Assembly: GCA_033977485.1 (NCBI GenBank)
Contig: CM066994.1
Span: 48,881,155 to 48,945,154, forward strand
Origin: Hydrangea macrophylla
Taxonomy: Eukaryota; Streptophyta; Magnoliopsida; Cornales; Hydrangeaceae
Reading direction: 5' to 3'
Length of the DNA stretch: 64,000 nt
This document shows positions 11,306-22,916 of the stretch, piece after piece. Under the pieces are notes generated by a model that searched no databases, was not told the DNA's origin, and worked only from the letters and a program-made list of their open reading frames with translations. How positions within the stretch are numbered: the stretch's first letter is position 1; the number at the start of each line of letters is the position of its first letter. Made by a program: the position numbers and the translations under genes.

Positions 11306-12513
11306 GGGTAAATATCATTGACCTCCCCTGAGGTATGACATAATATCAGAGATCTCCCCTGGGTTTTGAATAATATCATTAACCTCCCTTATTTTCAAAA
11401 TCTTGTATCACTGACCTCCCCTCCATTAACTTCCGTTAACTTCCGTTAATGTTTTGGTTTTAATTGTTTCAAAAATAATTTTTGATATATATTTAATTGT
11501 TTGAAATTCTGTAAAATAGCAAAATAATATGTCCATTTTCCAGTATTACTCCTCGATTTATTTAAGTGTCGTAATAAGTATTTTAATTAAATTAGTAAAA
11601 CTAATTGATTAAAAATAACCACCTTCAATATTGATGGAACCACTTCAACATCCTCCAATCAAAAAAATCTAGTAAACCCATTGCAACATGTATTTGTGAA
11701 GTATTTGGAATTCAAAATTTGGGAAATACTTTGAAAGCATTTGAGAGTACTTAGGGTGTGTTTGATAAAACTGAAAATTAAGTACTGAAAATTAAGTGCT
11801 GAATTTAAGTATAGAAAATTTTAAGTGATTTGTATTTGCAATACTGAAAACATTGTTTCAAGAACTAAAACAAATTGCATTCAGTGAATATTTTCATTAG
11901 TGAACGTTTTCAGTGGGTTTTTGGCTGCTTTTTCAATTAAGTGGTACATTATCAAATGCACTGAAAAAAATTAAGTGCTGAAAATTTTCATTTTCACTGC
12001 TTAATTGGGTTATCAAACACACCCTTAATTGTTAAGTAATGTGCGTACATTTTTAGTCAATTAGTTTTACTTATTTAATTAAAATGCTTATTGGCATTTA
12101 AATAAATCTAGGATTAATACTGGAATATGGACATAATATTTTACAGAATTTCAAACAATTAAATGTATATCAAAAAATATTTTGGGATGCACTTTTGGGA
12201 AATGACCCCACTGCCACATCATTTTGGGAAAAAAAATTTGGGAAGCATAGCATTACTCTATTTATTAAACTAAATAAAACAAAAGTAAGGACCCTGTTTG
12301 TTTGTGACATAGCAATAGAACGCCAAACGCACAAGCAGAAGCTTGTTTGCCAAACAACACTCAGATTTAGCAACGAAAGTTAACGGAAGTTAATGGAGGG
12401 GAGGTCAGTGATACAAGGTTTTGAAAATAAGGGAGGTTAATGATATTATTCAAAACCCAGGGGAGGTCTCTGATATTATGTCATACCTCAGGGGAGGTCA
12501 ATGATATTTACCC
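11306..12513. mobile_element. MULE-like (Mutator superfamily) foldback element, 1208 bp
   Basis: Flanked by a perfect 9-bp target duplication ATATATTAA (11297-11305 and 12514-12522), typical of Mutator-like elements. Terminal inverted repeats begin GGGTAAATATCATTGACC and match almost perfectly for about 145 bp. The inverted match resumes further in (about 11490-11620 against 12035-12175), so the whole element can fold into a long hairpin. About 190 bp in the right arm (12180-12372) has no partner on the left. No transposase. Confidence 0.88.
11754..12024. mobile_element. Tourist-like MITE nested in the MULE-like element (271 bp)
   Basis: Terminal inverted repeats GGGTGTGTTTGATAA on both ends, flanked by TTA (11751-11753 and 12025-12027). 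It sits in the loop of the larger foldback. Non-coding. Confidence 0.8.
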
Positions 12514-13504
12514 ATATATTAAATATGGGTATATGTGGTAAATGTAAATGATGGAATTGAGATTAAGTCTCAATGAATAATGTATGAAATGATGTTGGAG
12601 AAGTACTTGTTCTATCACTACGAGACAAGGCTCCTAAAATGGAGTATGTTATGGCTCTTATGGTGGAGTGTGGAAACTCTTGAAAAGAGTATAAAATGAC
12701 TTATTTGTAGATTTGGAGTGTTCAATACGCCTTGTGTAGGGAATTGAATAGCCCGGAATGAAAAAAGGGTGCCATTACGGGCATGAAATGAGAAAAATGT
12801 GCCATTACAGGCATGGAAGTAGTGGGATATAACAAAGTACTTTGAAAACATTGGTGGTTACATTGCTTTTATAAAACAATGAATGGATAAGGTATGAATG
12901 GAAATGCAATATGTAAATTGGGTATAAAAGTGTATTAGTTGAAGCATTTGATATATTGATGCTGACAACTACGTTATGAATGGTTTTGTTTTTAATGGAA
13001 GAAGTGTGACAAAAGATCCAAGACACCAAAAGGCCTTCAGTCAAGGTTGAGGAGTGAGTCATATGATTTGTATTAGAAACGATAAATTCAAAGAGAAATC
13101 AAATTCTATACTATTTACTGGAAGTTCAATGGAAATGAGTTGATGAGATGATATATGTAAATGTGCATATTCATTCTTGGGATTAAAAAAAAAATTATGG
13201 ATGATGCATCATGTCTCTTATGAGATTGAAAGAACATGTTGTAGAAACGAGATGTTTACGAGACTGAATGCTCATAATTAAAGCAAATTTTCATGTGCTA
13301 ATAAGATATGTTACTTGACGCAGAGAATTAAAGTTCCTACATTATTGTTGGATGGGTAAAGAAGTAATGTTTCTATTTATTATGAAGTCATTCGATTTCT
13401 ATGTTAGAAATTGTTAGATTCTAGAATGTATGGATTCATGGATAAAGTAAGTTATCTTCCATGATTGTTGCGTATGATGCGACAAGTTTGGGGACCAAAC
13501 TTCT

Positions 13505-13519
13505 TAAAGAGGGGAAGAG
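13505..13519 (+). promoter_or_regulatory. Polypurine tract of the LARD-like element
   Basis: TAAAGAGGGGAAGAG lies directly before the TGTAATAACC start of the 3' LTR at 13520, the expected plus-strand primer position. Confidence 0.75.
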
Positions 13520-14074
13520 TGTAATAACCATGAAATTTTACATTTCTTTTATGCTGCAATACGTGAGCATAAGTCATGCTAGCGTATGATAAATAGATAG
13601 GGGAAAGAGACTTCATTAAAAAGATGGAGCGGTCCCATGATAGGAGCATAAGAATGAAAGGTGAAAGGGTCCGAGAGGAGACACAAGGGGAATTCCATTA
13701 TGAGAATGGAAGGTACGATTGGGTAGAATAAGAGAGAAACGATGAGATAAAAACGTTTCCATAATTGGTAGGATAACTAGTAACTCACAAGAATATGAGG
13801 TGTTAATTTATAACAAGTAAGAAGTGCATAACATGGGGGTAAACTAGTATCCCGGTACGGGTGAATTCATTGAATTGAGTTAACATTGGTAAAAAAAGGG
13901 TATAAATGATAAGGGTGTATATGTAAGCATTTCTACAACTAGTATGTCAATTAGTAATTCACGAAAATGTAAGGAGCTACATTGGAATAATTTAAAGTGG
14001 AGTAGGTTGAACGCTAATTCAAGAAAGTGTGAGGTGCTAGAATGTGATATCGGAAAGTATAGTAGGTGAATATG

Positions 14075-16767
14075 TGTGGATATCGTAATTTCTCTTACCC
14101 ACAACATTTTCATTTAAAAGCTTTTTCAAATTCAAATTCAAAACAAATGAGTCACCACTTAATTTTTTTTAAAAGGAAAATTAAGAAACCATTTCTTGAT
14201 CTTTTGCGAAATCAAAGATAAACTATGTCCGGGGATTATGAAATGAGAGAGGAAGGAGTCCGACGGACTAAAACACCCTCTCTCATCCTATCTCGCGATA
14301 GGTCTCTACTCAACATCCTTTTAATCGAATTATTAATCTAATTATGCCCTCAACTAATACATAGATATAAATATACATTACACAAGCATATTGAAATGGT
14401 GTAGAATTGCTAATGACAAAATATCATTCAAAATCAAGTAGTTCAATTAGCAAGCAATATGATATGCGAAGTAGAGAACTAGATAACTTACCCGGAGTCC
14501 AGCCGCGAATATTAAACGTGCAATGCATACAAAAATGAAGATCCTAAGAAAAGGTCTCTAATCACATATACACATAAGGCAAAACCTAATTCTAAGGTGT
14601 CGCGCATGGAGTAAAAAATCAACGAAATCATGAAATGATTAAACTAGAGAAGAGTCGAGAAATCATACCTCCTCGGCGCTACAAAACAAGGCCCACATGC
14701 TATACATGATATAAAGTTGGATCTTAAATAACAATCCTTCTAGCTTAAATCTATCAAATGTAATTAAATCTAAAGCAAACAAGTCCTAATTACAAGTATC
14801 AAGCCACATGGATGAATGTATACATGAACAAGAGTAAATTATGAAATATTCATTGATTTGGGTCACTTAAACTTTGAATTCAAGTTTAACCAATCCCTAT
14901 CAAAGCATGGTTTAAGCCTTAACTCATGAAAATATCATTTGGGCCATTATTTACAAGTTTAATCAAAATTGTGACAGGATTCTGAAAATTGTTGAGAGCA
15001 GATCAGAACTTCAAAGAAATAAAAGGCATGGTTCCCATGGTTTGATCTTGATGAGTTTTGGACACAAGGTGCCTCTGTGAGTCTAGTTTCTAACCCAAAA
15101 AGAAAAAGCAGAGATCAACGGTCTAATCTCTGGGAAAAAGGTAAAAACCAGACGTCACTCAGAGATTTGCAAATCTCTGTCCAGAGATCTTGTACAATTT
15201 TTTAAAAACAGTAAAAAAAATCAGAATCACTTTGATCTTTTTAGGAGATCTTATTAACACATCAAACTTCATATAAAAAATTATTTGGGGTAAAAAATGT
15301 TTCATTAAGGTTCTGATTTACTTATTTTGAAATTGACTTGTTGTTCTGAAATCCTGGACAGAATATGATTGTTTAACAAAACTCATGATCAAACCATGTT
15401 AAACACAAGATCTCGCCAAAGCAAAAATTACAGTGGTAGAACTTTGTGTTATGAACACATTCCAAGTGGTCTCATTCAATTCCAATGGTCCAATATTTAA
15501 CTAAAAATCTTTGATCAAAACTGGTTCATGAATTTACTGCACCATTTTTGGACTTATCATCCTTCTTGTTCTATCAACCAAGCCATGGATATTGGCTTGT
15601 CTCAAACCTAACTCTCCTTTCCTTTGAGGGTCATTGGAGAACAAGACATGACTAAAACTCATCAGTCCCAAAGGAATATAGAAAAGAATCCATGAAACTC
15701 TAAGCTTAGAGAACCCAAGTCATGAGTATGGACTTGGATTCACCTACTTGCTTATAAATGAGATGGTGATCAAACTTTAACTCTCATGTGAAGCATAGGA
15801 TTACATGGGATCAAAAGATCAAACTCAAGAGTTTTCAAGAGAGATATTGAAGATCTCCAAGAATCTCAAGAGAAAAGTATAAACAACAAGAAGAAATGAA
15901 ATAAAGAAAACTAAGAGAGCAAGTGCTCTAAATCCATCAAAGAACCTCTTGGAAGAAAACTTGTTTAATTCAAGATCATAGATGCTATTGACCCAAACTA
16001 AGAAGAAATAAAAGAAAACTAACAAGATTAGAGTATCACCTTCGACTATCCTCAAACTTCTATAGTTTTAAGATCTTCCAAGCTCTTCTTCAAAGCCTCA
16101 AAAACTCTCTTTTTCCAAAATTCTTTTTGTTTTTCCCTTGAAATTCCCCTCTCCTAAAAATGTGTAGTAGTAGTCTCTCAAGATTCTTCCTCTTCTACCA
16201 CTCCCAAAATTGTGTAGTAGTAGTCTCCCTTGTAATGGGACATTCATACCCTATATATAGGCAAATTTTGGGAGGCTATTTCAGTAATTTCAGTGGAAAA
16301 ACCCTAATTTCGGATGTCCTTTTGAAGGTACAAGGCGTACAGCTGGCTGCCAAAACATGGCACTCAGTGGAGATGGAAGCGGTACTCAACAAGTGTCGAT
16401 GCGACACTCACTAATGGTCGCTGCGACATTCAGTGAATGCCGATGCGGCATTCATTGAGTGCCGCAGACAACTCCGCGGACTGCCGTATTTTAAATTTTG
16501 CGGTGATCACTAAGTGCCGCTGCGGCACTTACCAACTGCCGCGCCGGCAACCCGTGAATGCCGCAAACTTTACCTAGTGCCGCTTCCTTCTATTTTCCAT
16601 TATTTTCCTTTCTTTTCCTTCTTTCTTCCTTTTTATTTGAAATGAAGAGCCTTTGAAGAGCTTGAGTCACCTTTGGAAGCCCTATATTAGTCGGACATTG
16701 TCATCATTGGATCTTAAAGGTAATACTCCCCTTAGTTCGACATTTGGTCAAAATTGGGGTGTCTACA
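14075..16767 (+). mobile_element. Solo LTR (2693 bp), probable Ty3/gypsy family
   Basis: Starts TGTGGATATCG and ends GGGGTGTCTACA (TG...CA). It interrupts the LARD LTR with a near-perfect 5-bp duplication (ATATG at 14070-14074, TTATG at 16768-16772). No second copy and no internal coding region are present, so I infer recombination to a solo LTR. A TATA-like CTATATATAG at about 16250-16260 suggests a plus-strand promoter. A palindrome cluster occupies 16392-16582. The Ty3/gypsy call rests on recalled end sequences. Confidence 0.75.
16392..16582 (+). repeat. Cluster of GC-rich palindromes in the solo LTR
   Basis: Successive palindromes with a 3-nt centre: GTGTCGATGCGACAC, GTCGCTGCGAC, AATGCCGATGCGGCATT, AGTGCCGCTGCGGCACT, plus single arms (GAGTGCCGCAG, GAATGCCGCAA, TAGTGCCGC). 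They stand out as GC-rich in an AT-rich LTR and lie downstream of the TATA-like site. Confidence 0.8.
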
Positions 16768-17967
16768 TTATGTAACTTAGGAAAGTTCAATTCTAGAACT
16801 TGGTGGAATCTCCTATGTAGGGAGATTAATTAACTTAATTGAGATTAATTAGCTAATTGAGATTAATCAGCTTAATCAAGAAGCTTGCTTGTGCCAAGCT
16901 AGGAGGTGTTAAGTGTCATGACTTGGGAGATTAAATCTCTAATTGACATGTGGTGATGACTAGTCTAATGGAAGAATACAAAATAGATGTACATCTTTGA
17001 GGTGCTTGTGTAGAGACAAGCAAGAAGGTGAAAGAAAAGAGAGAATAAGGGAGAAAATAGAAAGAAATGAAAGGAAAGAAAAATAAAGAAAAGGGAAGTT
17101 ATGAGAAAGGAATTGGAGTTGGAATTTGATCCCCAAGGGTAAGTAGACTTGTAGTCTATGGTTTAATTCCATTTTGATTAAGGAACATGACATGTTCATA
17201 TATTGTTTACATGTTGAATAATTAATGTAGGGAGATTAAAGGGGTGATGTAGAAATGAGCTAGTAATCATGTAATTGAATCTACTAGCAATATGAGTAAT
17301 TCTAATCCTTGATTTAACTCTTGAATTGATGATCAAAATGCTATACATATTGATGAGCCATGAGATTTGTAAGTGATCATGTTATCTTGTTATGGTTTCA
17401 TGAAGTGATGTTATAAGCATGACTTATGATGTTATGTATAACACCTGTCTCTGTGTTATTGCATTTCATTACATTGTCATGCATGATAATGTGATGTGTT
17501 GTGCATGTTGGCACATGTGTGAGTAAGTTTTGACTCACGAGTTGATTTGGGTGTCTGTGTTAGAGAACCCTTTGAGACGGTGTTGTTGAGTATTTATTGT
17601 TGTGACGTCTCTTCGAGTATGAGACGGTCACTGTGGAATACCTTAAATGTTTATCTGAAAATAAATGTTTACCTGTATATTTCACTATCTGTATTATTTC
17701 TGGTTTAGAATATATTTTTGTTGTTAGATTTAGCATCCTGGTGAGGACGAATTAACATGCTATTAATTTGGTAGGCTAATTAGCAACTTCAAAAAAATAA
17801 TGTAGAAACTTGCGTTTTAGCAACCAAATGGAACTTAGTCAGAAACTTTTATAATTTTTGAGGTTTCACTCGTAAAGCTATGAATTAGCTGTGTAGAAAG
17901 TTTCAGAGACTAATTAGGAGTTTTGAAAATTTGTGGGGAGGTAAACGTAATTTCTAAGAGTTTTGCC

Positions 17968-17976
17968 TATATATAG
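17968..17976 (+). promoter_or_regulatory. TATA-box candidate in the chromovirus 5' LTR
   Basis: TATATATAG about 530 bp into the LTR, followed within 40-60 bp by a purine-rich stretch that could hold the start of R. Position only; no transcript evidence. Confidence 0.45.
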
Positions 17977-19131
17977 ATAGAGATGACTTGAGATATTTTT
18001 CAAAGCTTACAACCTAAGTTTCTAAAGAGGCCAAAAGGGGATTTTAGTTGCTTAAAGCTTCAATGTGCAAAACGACGGACTTCTGCCCGTTTATTTTCTT
18101 CAAGATTTCATGTTCGAACTCCTTGAGGTAAGGGCTTCGTTTTGATACCCACTAGGGCCTGTTTGGCCAAGTTTTTCAAAAAGTTATTTTCTAGAATTTT
18201 TCATAAAAGTTTATAATTGAATTTCTGATCGATGGGAATTTTACTAGGCAGACTTCTGCACGTTCTTTGTGCACGAGTTTTCTTCGGATTGAATTATAGG
18301 AGCGTAAATCGGAGATGAGTGATTCAACTATGTTGTTGGAATGATTTCTTGACATGTATTCATGCTTTGTGTGAATAGCATGTGTTAATTCATAGAAATA
18401 TATTGTGTAGTTCATGTTGGGCAATTATATTGATAAGTATGCCCAAACGCATGGTGAAATGTTTTGTTTACCGAGAGCATGGTGATATGTATTTGAGCAT
18501 GTTTAGTTACTTATTTGGGTCAAAGGAGTGCGTGTATCAAGCCATCGTGTTGGAGCCGTTATAGGCATAAGGTCGCACGATTGAAGAAAAGAATCGTGGG
18601 TCTTACCTTTTCGCGTGGACTTATTGGCGAGGAGTCACGAATTGGGAGTATGGAACGTACACGTGGGATATCCGGAGACTAGTATGAAATGTAGAGATGT
18701 GAATGCGAACATGTTTATCATTCATGTGCATATGTTGTTTTATTCACTAAGCGTTAGCTTAAACAAATTGATATATGTGTGGTTATTCAAATAACCACTG
18801 CAGGTGTTAACGCTGGTGAGGAATCGCAGAAGTGAGCACGTGGGTTTTGGGAATTTGCATAGAAGGCGACTCAATGTGCTGATCTCGTAATTTTGAATAT
18901 GAACATGTTGTAATAAGAATTCTTATGGGTTTTTGCTATGTTTAACTTAGAATCGTAGAACAGATTTGGAATGTTATAATAAGTTGTAACCTTTCATAAT
19001 TATGTGTTAGTAATGTTTAATCCAGTTGGGATAGTTTTAGTATGAGTTCGGAGTATGTGTTTGATCCTTGGTTGATTTCAAAAACTTTTAAACTTGGAAA
19101 ATTCTGCAGAAAGGGGACTACTGCTACAAAA

Positions 19132-19420
19132 CAGTCGACTGGAAGAGAGCCCAGTCGACTGGACCCCTATTTTAAAAGGAAACTTTATTTTGTTTTCAGG
19201 ATTTCAGTCGACTGATCCCCACAATCCAGTCGACTGGTTTTTGCACAAAACCATACATTCTTTTGGGATGGGTTTGGTCGACTAGACGAGCCCAGTTCAC
19301 TGAAAATTTGAGGCATCAGTCGACTGGACCGAGGGGTCAGTCGACTGAAGGTGGCACTTGGGGTTTTCTTGTTCTCTACAACTCTGAATCAGTCGACTAG
19401 AGCCCGACCCAGTCGACTGG
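19132..19420 (+). repeat. Cluster of AGTCGACT palindromes, chromovirus 5' LTR
   Basis: Ten copies of the palindrome CAGTCGACTG or close variants in about 290 bp, nine keeping GTCGAC, spaced irregularly. The same cluster is in the 3' LTR (about 34839-35128) with a few point changes such as GTCAAC and GTTGAC. Confidence 0.9.
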
Positions 19421-19565
19421 ACCTCTGGTTTCAAAAATGTTTTGTTTTGTTCCGCTGTGTGTGTTCTTAAAACTAATTTTTGGGAACGTTAATGAATTGG
19501 TTTAGCCTCGGTGGCGTGCCACGGGCTTCAGTTCTGCTATTGTGGGACCGGGCTGTGACATTTAG

Positions 19566-19577
19566 TGGTATCAAAGC
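19566..19577 (+). promoter_or_regulatory. Primer-binding site (tRNA-iMet type) of the chromovirus
   Basis: TGGTATCAAAGC, 5 bp inside the 5' LTR, 11 of 12 matches to the tRNA-iMet complement. Confidence 0.85.
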
Positions 19578-19790
19578 TATAGGTTTAGAGCCTTGGGAAC
19601 GAGTGACATTATATACTGAGTGACGTTGAGTGGAGTATGCAATCGTAAAGATAATTTTATTATCATTGTAGAAATGCTCATATGTTAGCATCTATTGATT
19701 GTATTGGTGAACTATGCACATTCATACATTGTGGCATGGCATGCATAGTCACTATGCATTGAACTCAACAGGGTGAATATTTGAAACATC

Positions 19791-20840
19791 ATGACTGAGC
19801 CGGTAAGAGATTTGTCACCGCATTCACGAATGGACCAAATAGTGAACATGGTGGGAAATTTCATTCAAGCTGTAAGTGAAAGGGATCAGATGAATGTTCA
19901 GACTCCACCAGTTGAAGTTCGATGTATCAATACACAACCGGTACCAAGACCTCAACATACCATCACAGAACAGTTCCACAAAAGGAAACCGACTTTGTAT
20001 TACGGACAAACTGACATAGACTTGGCCGACCACTGGGTGATGGATATGGAAAGACATTTCCATCAAGTAATATGTACCGACGAGGAAAAAATTCTATGCG
20101 CATCCGATACGTTGATGGGCGAAGCATTGGATTGGTAGAACAACGTGCTTGAACAAGGAAAGCCGACCACGTGGGAAGCATTTAAAGAGGAATTCAACAT
20201 ATGTTTCTTTCCGCAATCTGCTTATACTCAGAAATGCAAAGAGTTTGCAAGTTTGGTCCAAGGAGACATGACTGTGAGTGAGTACGTATCCCATTACAAT
20301 GCCTTATTGTGCTTTGGGAAAACTACGGTTCCAACTGATAAAGATAAAGCTCGTAAGTTTGAGGAAGGGCTTAGGGAGAATATCCTCAACCATGTGGATA
20401 TGTTGCAACACCTGACGGTTTCTCTAGTGGAGGAAGCCACTCGTATAGCAGAGAAGAGTGTCGATTGATATCGACAAGGGCAACAAGGAAAGAGATCCAA
20501 TGACAATAGAAGCAAGGGACAAGGGAATGTGAAGAAGCCATTTATGCAAAGTTCAGGATCGTATGTGGGAAGCCTGGGAGGGAGTACGTTCGTCGGAGAT
20601 TCGAGACCATTGTGCCCAACATGTATCCTCTGACACAGAGGGACTTGATATTAATTGAACACCTGCTACCTTTGCAAGCAGTTGGGACACATATCCCGCA
20701 ATTGTCCTATGAATACAAATACGAGCCCACCGAACACAACCTCGAACACAAAGAGCTATAACCCAGAGATGAGAGGGAAATGTTTTGAGTGTGGACAACC
20801 GGGACATAGAGCGAAGAATTGTCTGAGTAAGAGACAATAG
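19791..20840 (+). pseudogene. Chromovirus gag (capsid and double zinc knuckle), broken by stops
   Basis: One frame runs from ATG 19791 through all gag landmarks. The capsid-type region includes FHKRKPTLYYGQTDIDLADHW (first 20 residues typical) and FKEEFNICFFPQSAYTQK. Two CCHC knuckles follow: CYLCKQLGHISRNC (about 20661) and CFECGQPGHRAKNC (about 20784). In-frame stops at 20136 (after LDW, where Trp is usual), 20466, about 20631-20650 and 20838 break it; no frameshift is needed across this stretch. It would bind and package the element RNA if intact. Confidence 0.85.
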
Positions 20841-20843
20841 GGA

Positions 20844-21284
20844 ATGAGTACTGGGGCATCGAGTGTGCCAAGTAAATCAAGGGCAGAACCCCGAGTAGAT
20901 AAAGGGAAAGGAGTCATGCAACAACAAGAACGATACTTACAGCTCATGCTGGGGAATACGGATGATACAGTCGTATCAGGTATTCTTCCTATTTGTTCGT
21001 ATCCTGCACGTATACTTATGGATTCTGGTTCAACTCATTCATTTGTATCACGTGATTTTGTTAAGCATTTAACTATTCAGTCTGAACCGTTAGGATACGA
21101 TTTGTGTGTATCATTGCCTAGTAGTGAACCGTTAGTAACTTCTTTGGTATTCAAGTCGTGTGAAATCAAGATAGGTGATAAGGTTTTGAGCATCGATTTG
21201 ATTCCATTGATGGTGAACTACATTGACATTATCTTGGGCATGGATTGGTTGTCGGTCAATCATGCTAAGATCGATTATGAATAG
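20844..21284 (+). pseudogene. Chromovirus aspartic protease region
   Basis: Same frame as gag. Contains ILMDSGSTHSFVS, the D-S-G active site of retropepsins, and the downstream IILGMDWL strand. Ends at a TAG at 21282. It would cleave the gag-pol polyprotein. A frameshift at about 21483 separates it from the reverse transcriptase. Confidence 0.85.
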
Positions 21285-21559
21285 AAACGGGTTAGTTTCT
21301 ATCCATCAGGACAAGAAGAGTTTACTTTTCAGGGTAAGGGTATGACTGTACCGCCATATTTGATATCAACTATTCAAGCAAGTAAAATGTTGAAAAAGGA
21401 TTATTCAGGTTTCTTATGTTCGATTGTTGACACAAGAGTTCTTGGACTGCTAGTAGAAGACATTCCAGTAGTTCGAGAATTTCCGATGTTTTTCCCGATG
21501 TATTGATTGAAAGAGAACTTGAGTTCACAATAGAAGTAGTACCAGGGTAACAACTAGTA

Positions 21560-22800
21560 TCTAAAGCACCGTATCGAATGGCACCAGTGGAATTGAAGGA
21601 ATTGAAAGATCAGTTACAAGAGCTACTTGAGAAGGGTTTCATTAAACCTAGTGTTTCACCGTGGGGAGCTCCAGTATTATTTGTGAAGAAGAAGGATGGG
21701 ACAATGCGTATGTGCATCGACTATCGAGAGCTGAATAAGTTAACCGTCAAGAACAAGTATCTGTTGCCACGAATAGATGACTTGTTTGCAGTTTTAAGGG
21801 GCACAAGTATTCTCAAAGATTGATTTAAGATCCGGTTACCACTAGTTCAAAGTCAAGGAAGAAGACATTGAGAAGACAGCTTTCAGGACTCGCTATGGTC
21901 ACTTTGAATTTTTGGTTATGCCATTTGGAGTGACTAATGCACCAGCTGCTTTCATGGATTTGATGAATCGTGTTTTCAAAGACTACTTAGATGAGTTTGT
22001 TATTGTGTTCATCGATGACATCCTAATCTATTCCAATAGTGTGGAAGATCACGAGCATCATTTGCGATTTGCCTTACAACGATTGTGTGAGAAGAGATTG
22101 TTTGGGAAATTGAAGAAGTGTGAGTTTTGTTTGACCGAGATTTCTTTTCTGGGGTATATAGTATCAGCAAAAAGATTTTCAGTGGATCCTCAAAAGATAG
22201 AAGCAGTTACGAATTGGTTGAGACCGACGAATGTGACAGGGATATGAAGTTTCCTAGGATTACCTGGTTAGTATCGGAGGTTTGTAAAAGACTTTTCGCA
22301 TATTGTAATGCCAATGACACAGTTGATGAGAAAAGATGTTGCTTTTGTATGGAGTCCAGAATGTGAAAAAAGTTTTCGAGAGTTGAAGGGTTGATTAGTA
22401 AAAGCACCAATCTTAGCCGTTCCGTCAGGGACTGAAGGGTTTGCTATTTACAATGATGCTTCATATATGGGTTTAGGTTGTGTTCTTATGCAAGGTGATA
22501 AGGTCATTGCATATGCGTCAAGATAACTTAGACCACACGAGAAGAACTATCCAACTCAAGATCTAGAATTGGCTGCCGTGATTTTTGCATTGAAGATTTG
22601 GCGTCATTACCTATACGGAGAGAAATGTAAGATCTATACGGATCATAAGAGTTTAAAATACTTGTTCATACAATGAGATTTGAACATGAGGCAAAGGAGA
22701 TGGTTGGAGTTGATGAAGGACTATGACTTATCGATTTAGTATCATCCGGGCAAAGTGAATGTAGTTGCCGATGCTCTTAGTCATAAAGTACCAACCAACA
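21560..22800 (+). pseudogene. Chromovirus reverse transcriptase and RNase H, broken
   Basis: Begins with [17 protein letters not shown] and contains [20 protein letters not shown], then after a frameshift near 21815 [20 protein letters not shown] and the catalytic FIDDILIYS. RNase H follows with [28 protein letters not shown] and a VNVVADALS end. Stops lie at 21843 (TAG), 22242-22270 (two), 22384, 22524 (TAA), 22674 (TGA) and 22737 (TAG). Several replace residues that are Gln or Arg in the family. Clearly inactive. Confidence 0.88.
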
Positions 22801-22916
22801 CTGCATCAGATTTTACTTCTCAGAAAGAATTGATTCGAGACATGAAAAATTTAGAATTGGAAGTGATTCCAAGGATTGGAAATGGCTTAATGTCGGCGAT
22901 AGTGGCATAACCACTC

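Larger units (their letters stand above)
9410..13519 (+). other. Non-coding internal region of the LARD-like element
   Basis: No retroviral protein motif in any frame; short ORFs only. About 2.35 kb of the 4.1 kb is accounted for by a hAT-like element (9767-10892) and a MULE-like element (11306-12513) with their target duplications. The residual retrotransposon sequence is 9410-9758, 10901-11296 and 12523-13519. Confidence 0.75.
17437..19560 (+). repeat. 5' LTR of the chromovirus (2124 bp)
   Basis: Matches 24385-25092 plus 33850-35268 of the 3' LTR. A TATA-box candidate TATATATAG lies at 17968-17976; the 3' copy reads TATATATTG there. The last 430 bp contain a cluster of AGTCGACT palindromes. 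Confidence 0.9.

Noticed and set aside
19132..19420. Regularly repeated CAGTCGACTG looked CRISPR-like at first
   Set aside because: The spacing is irregular, the repeats are only 8-10 bp, the sequence sits in an LTR and is copied in the other LTR, and this is plant DNA.
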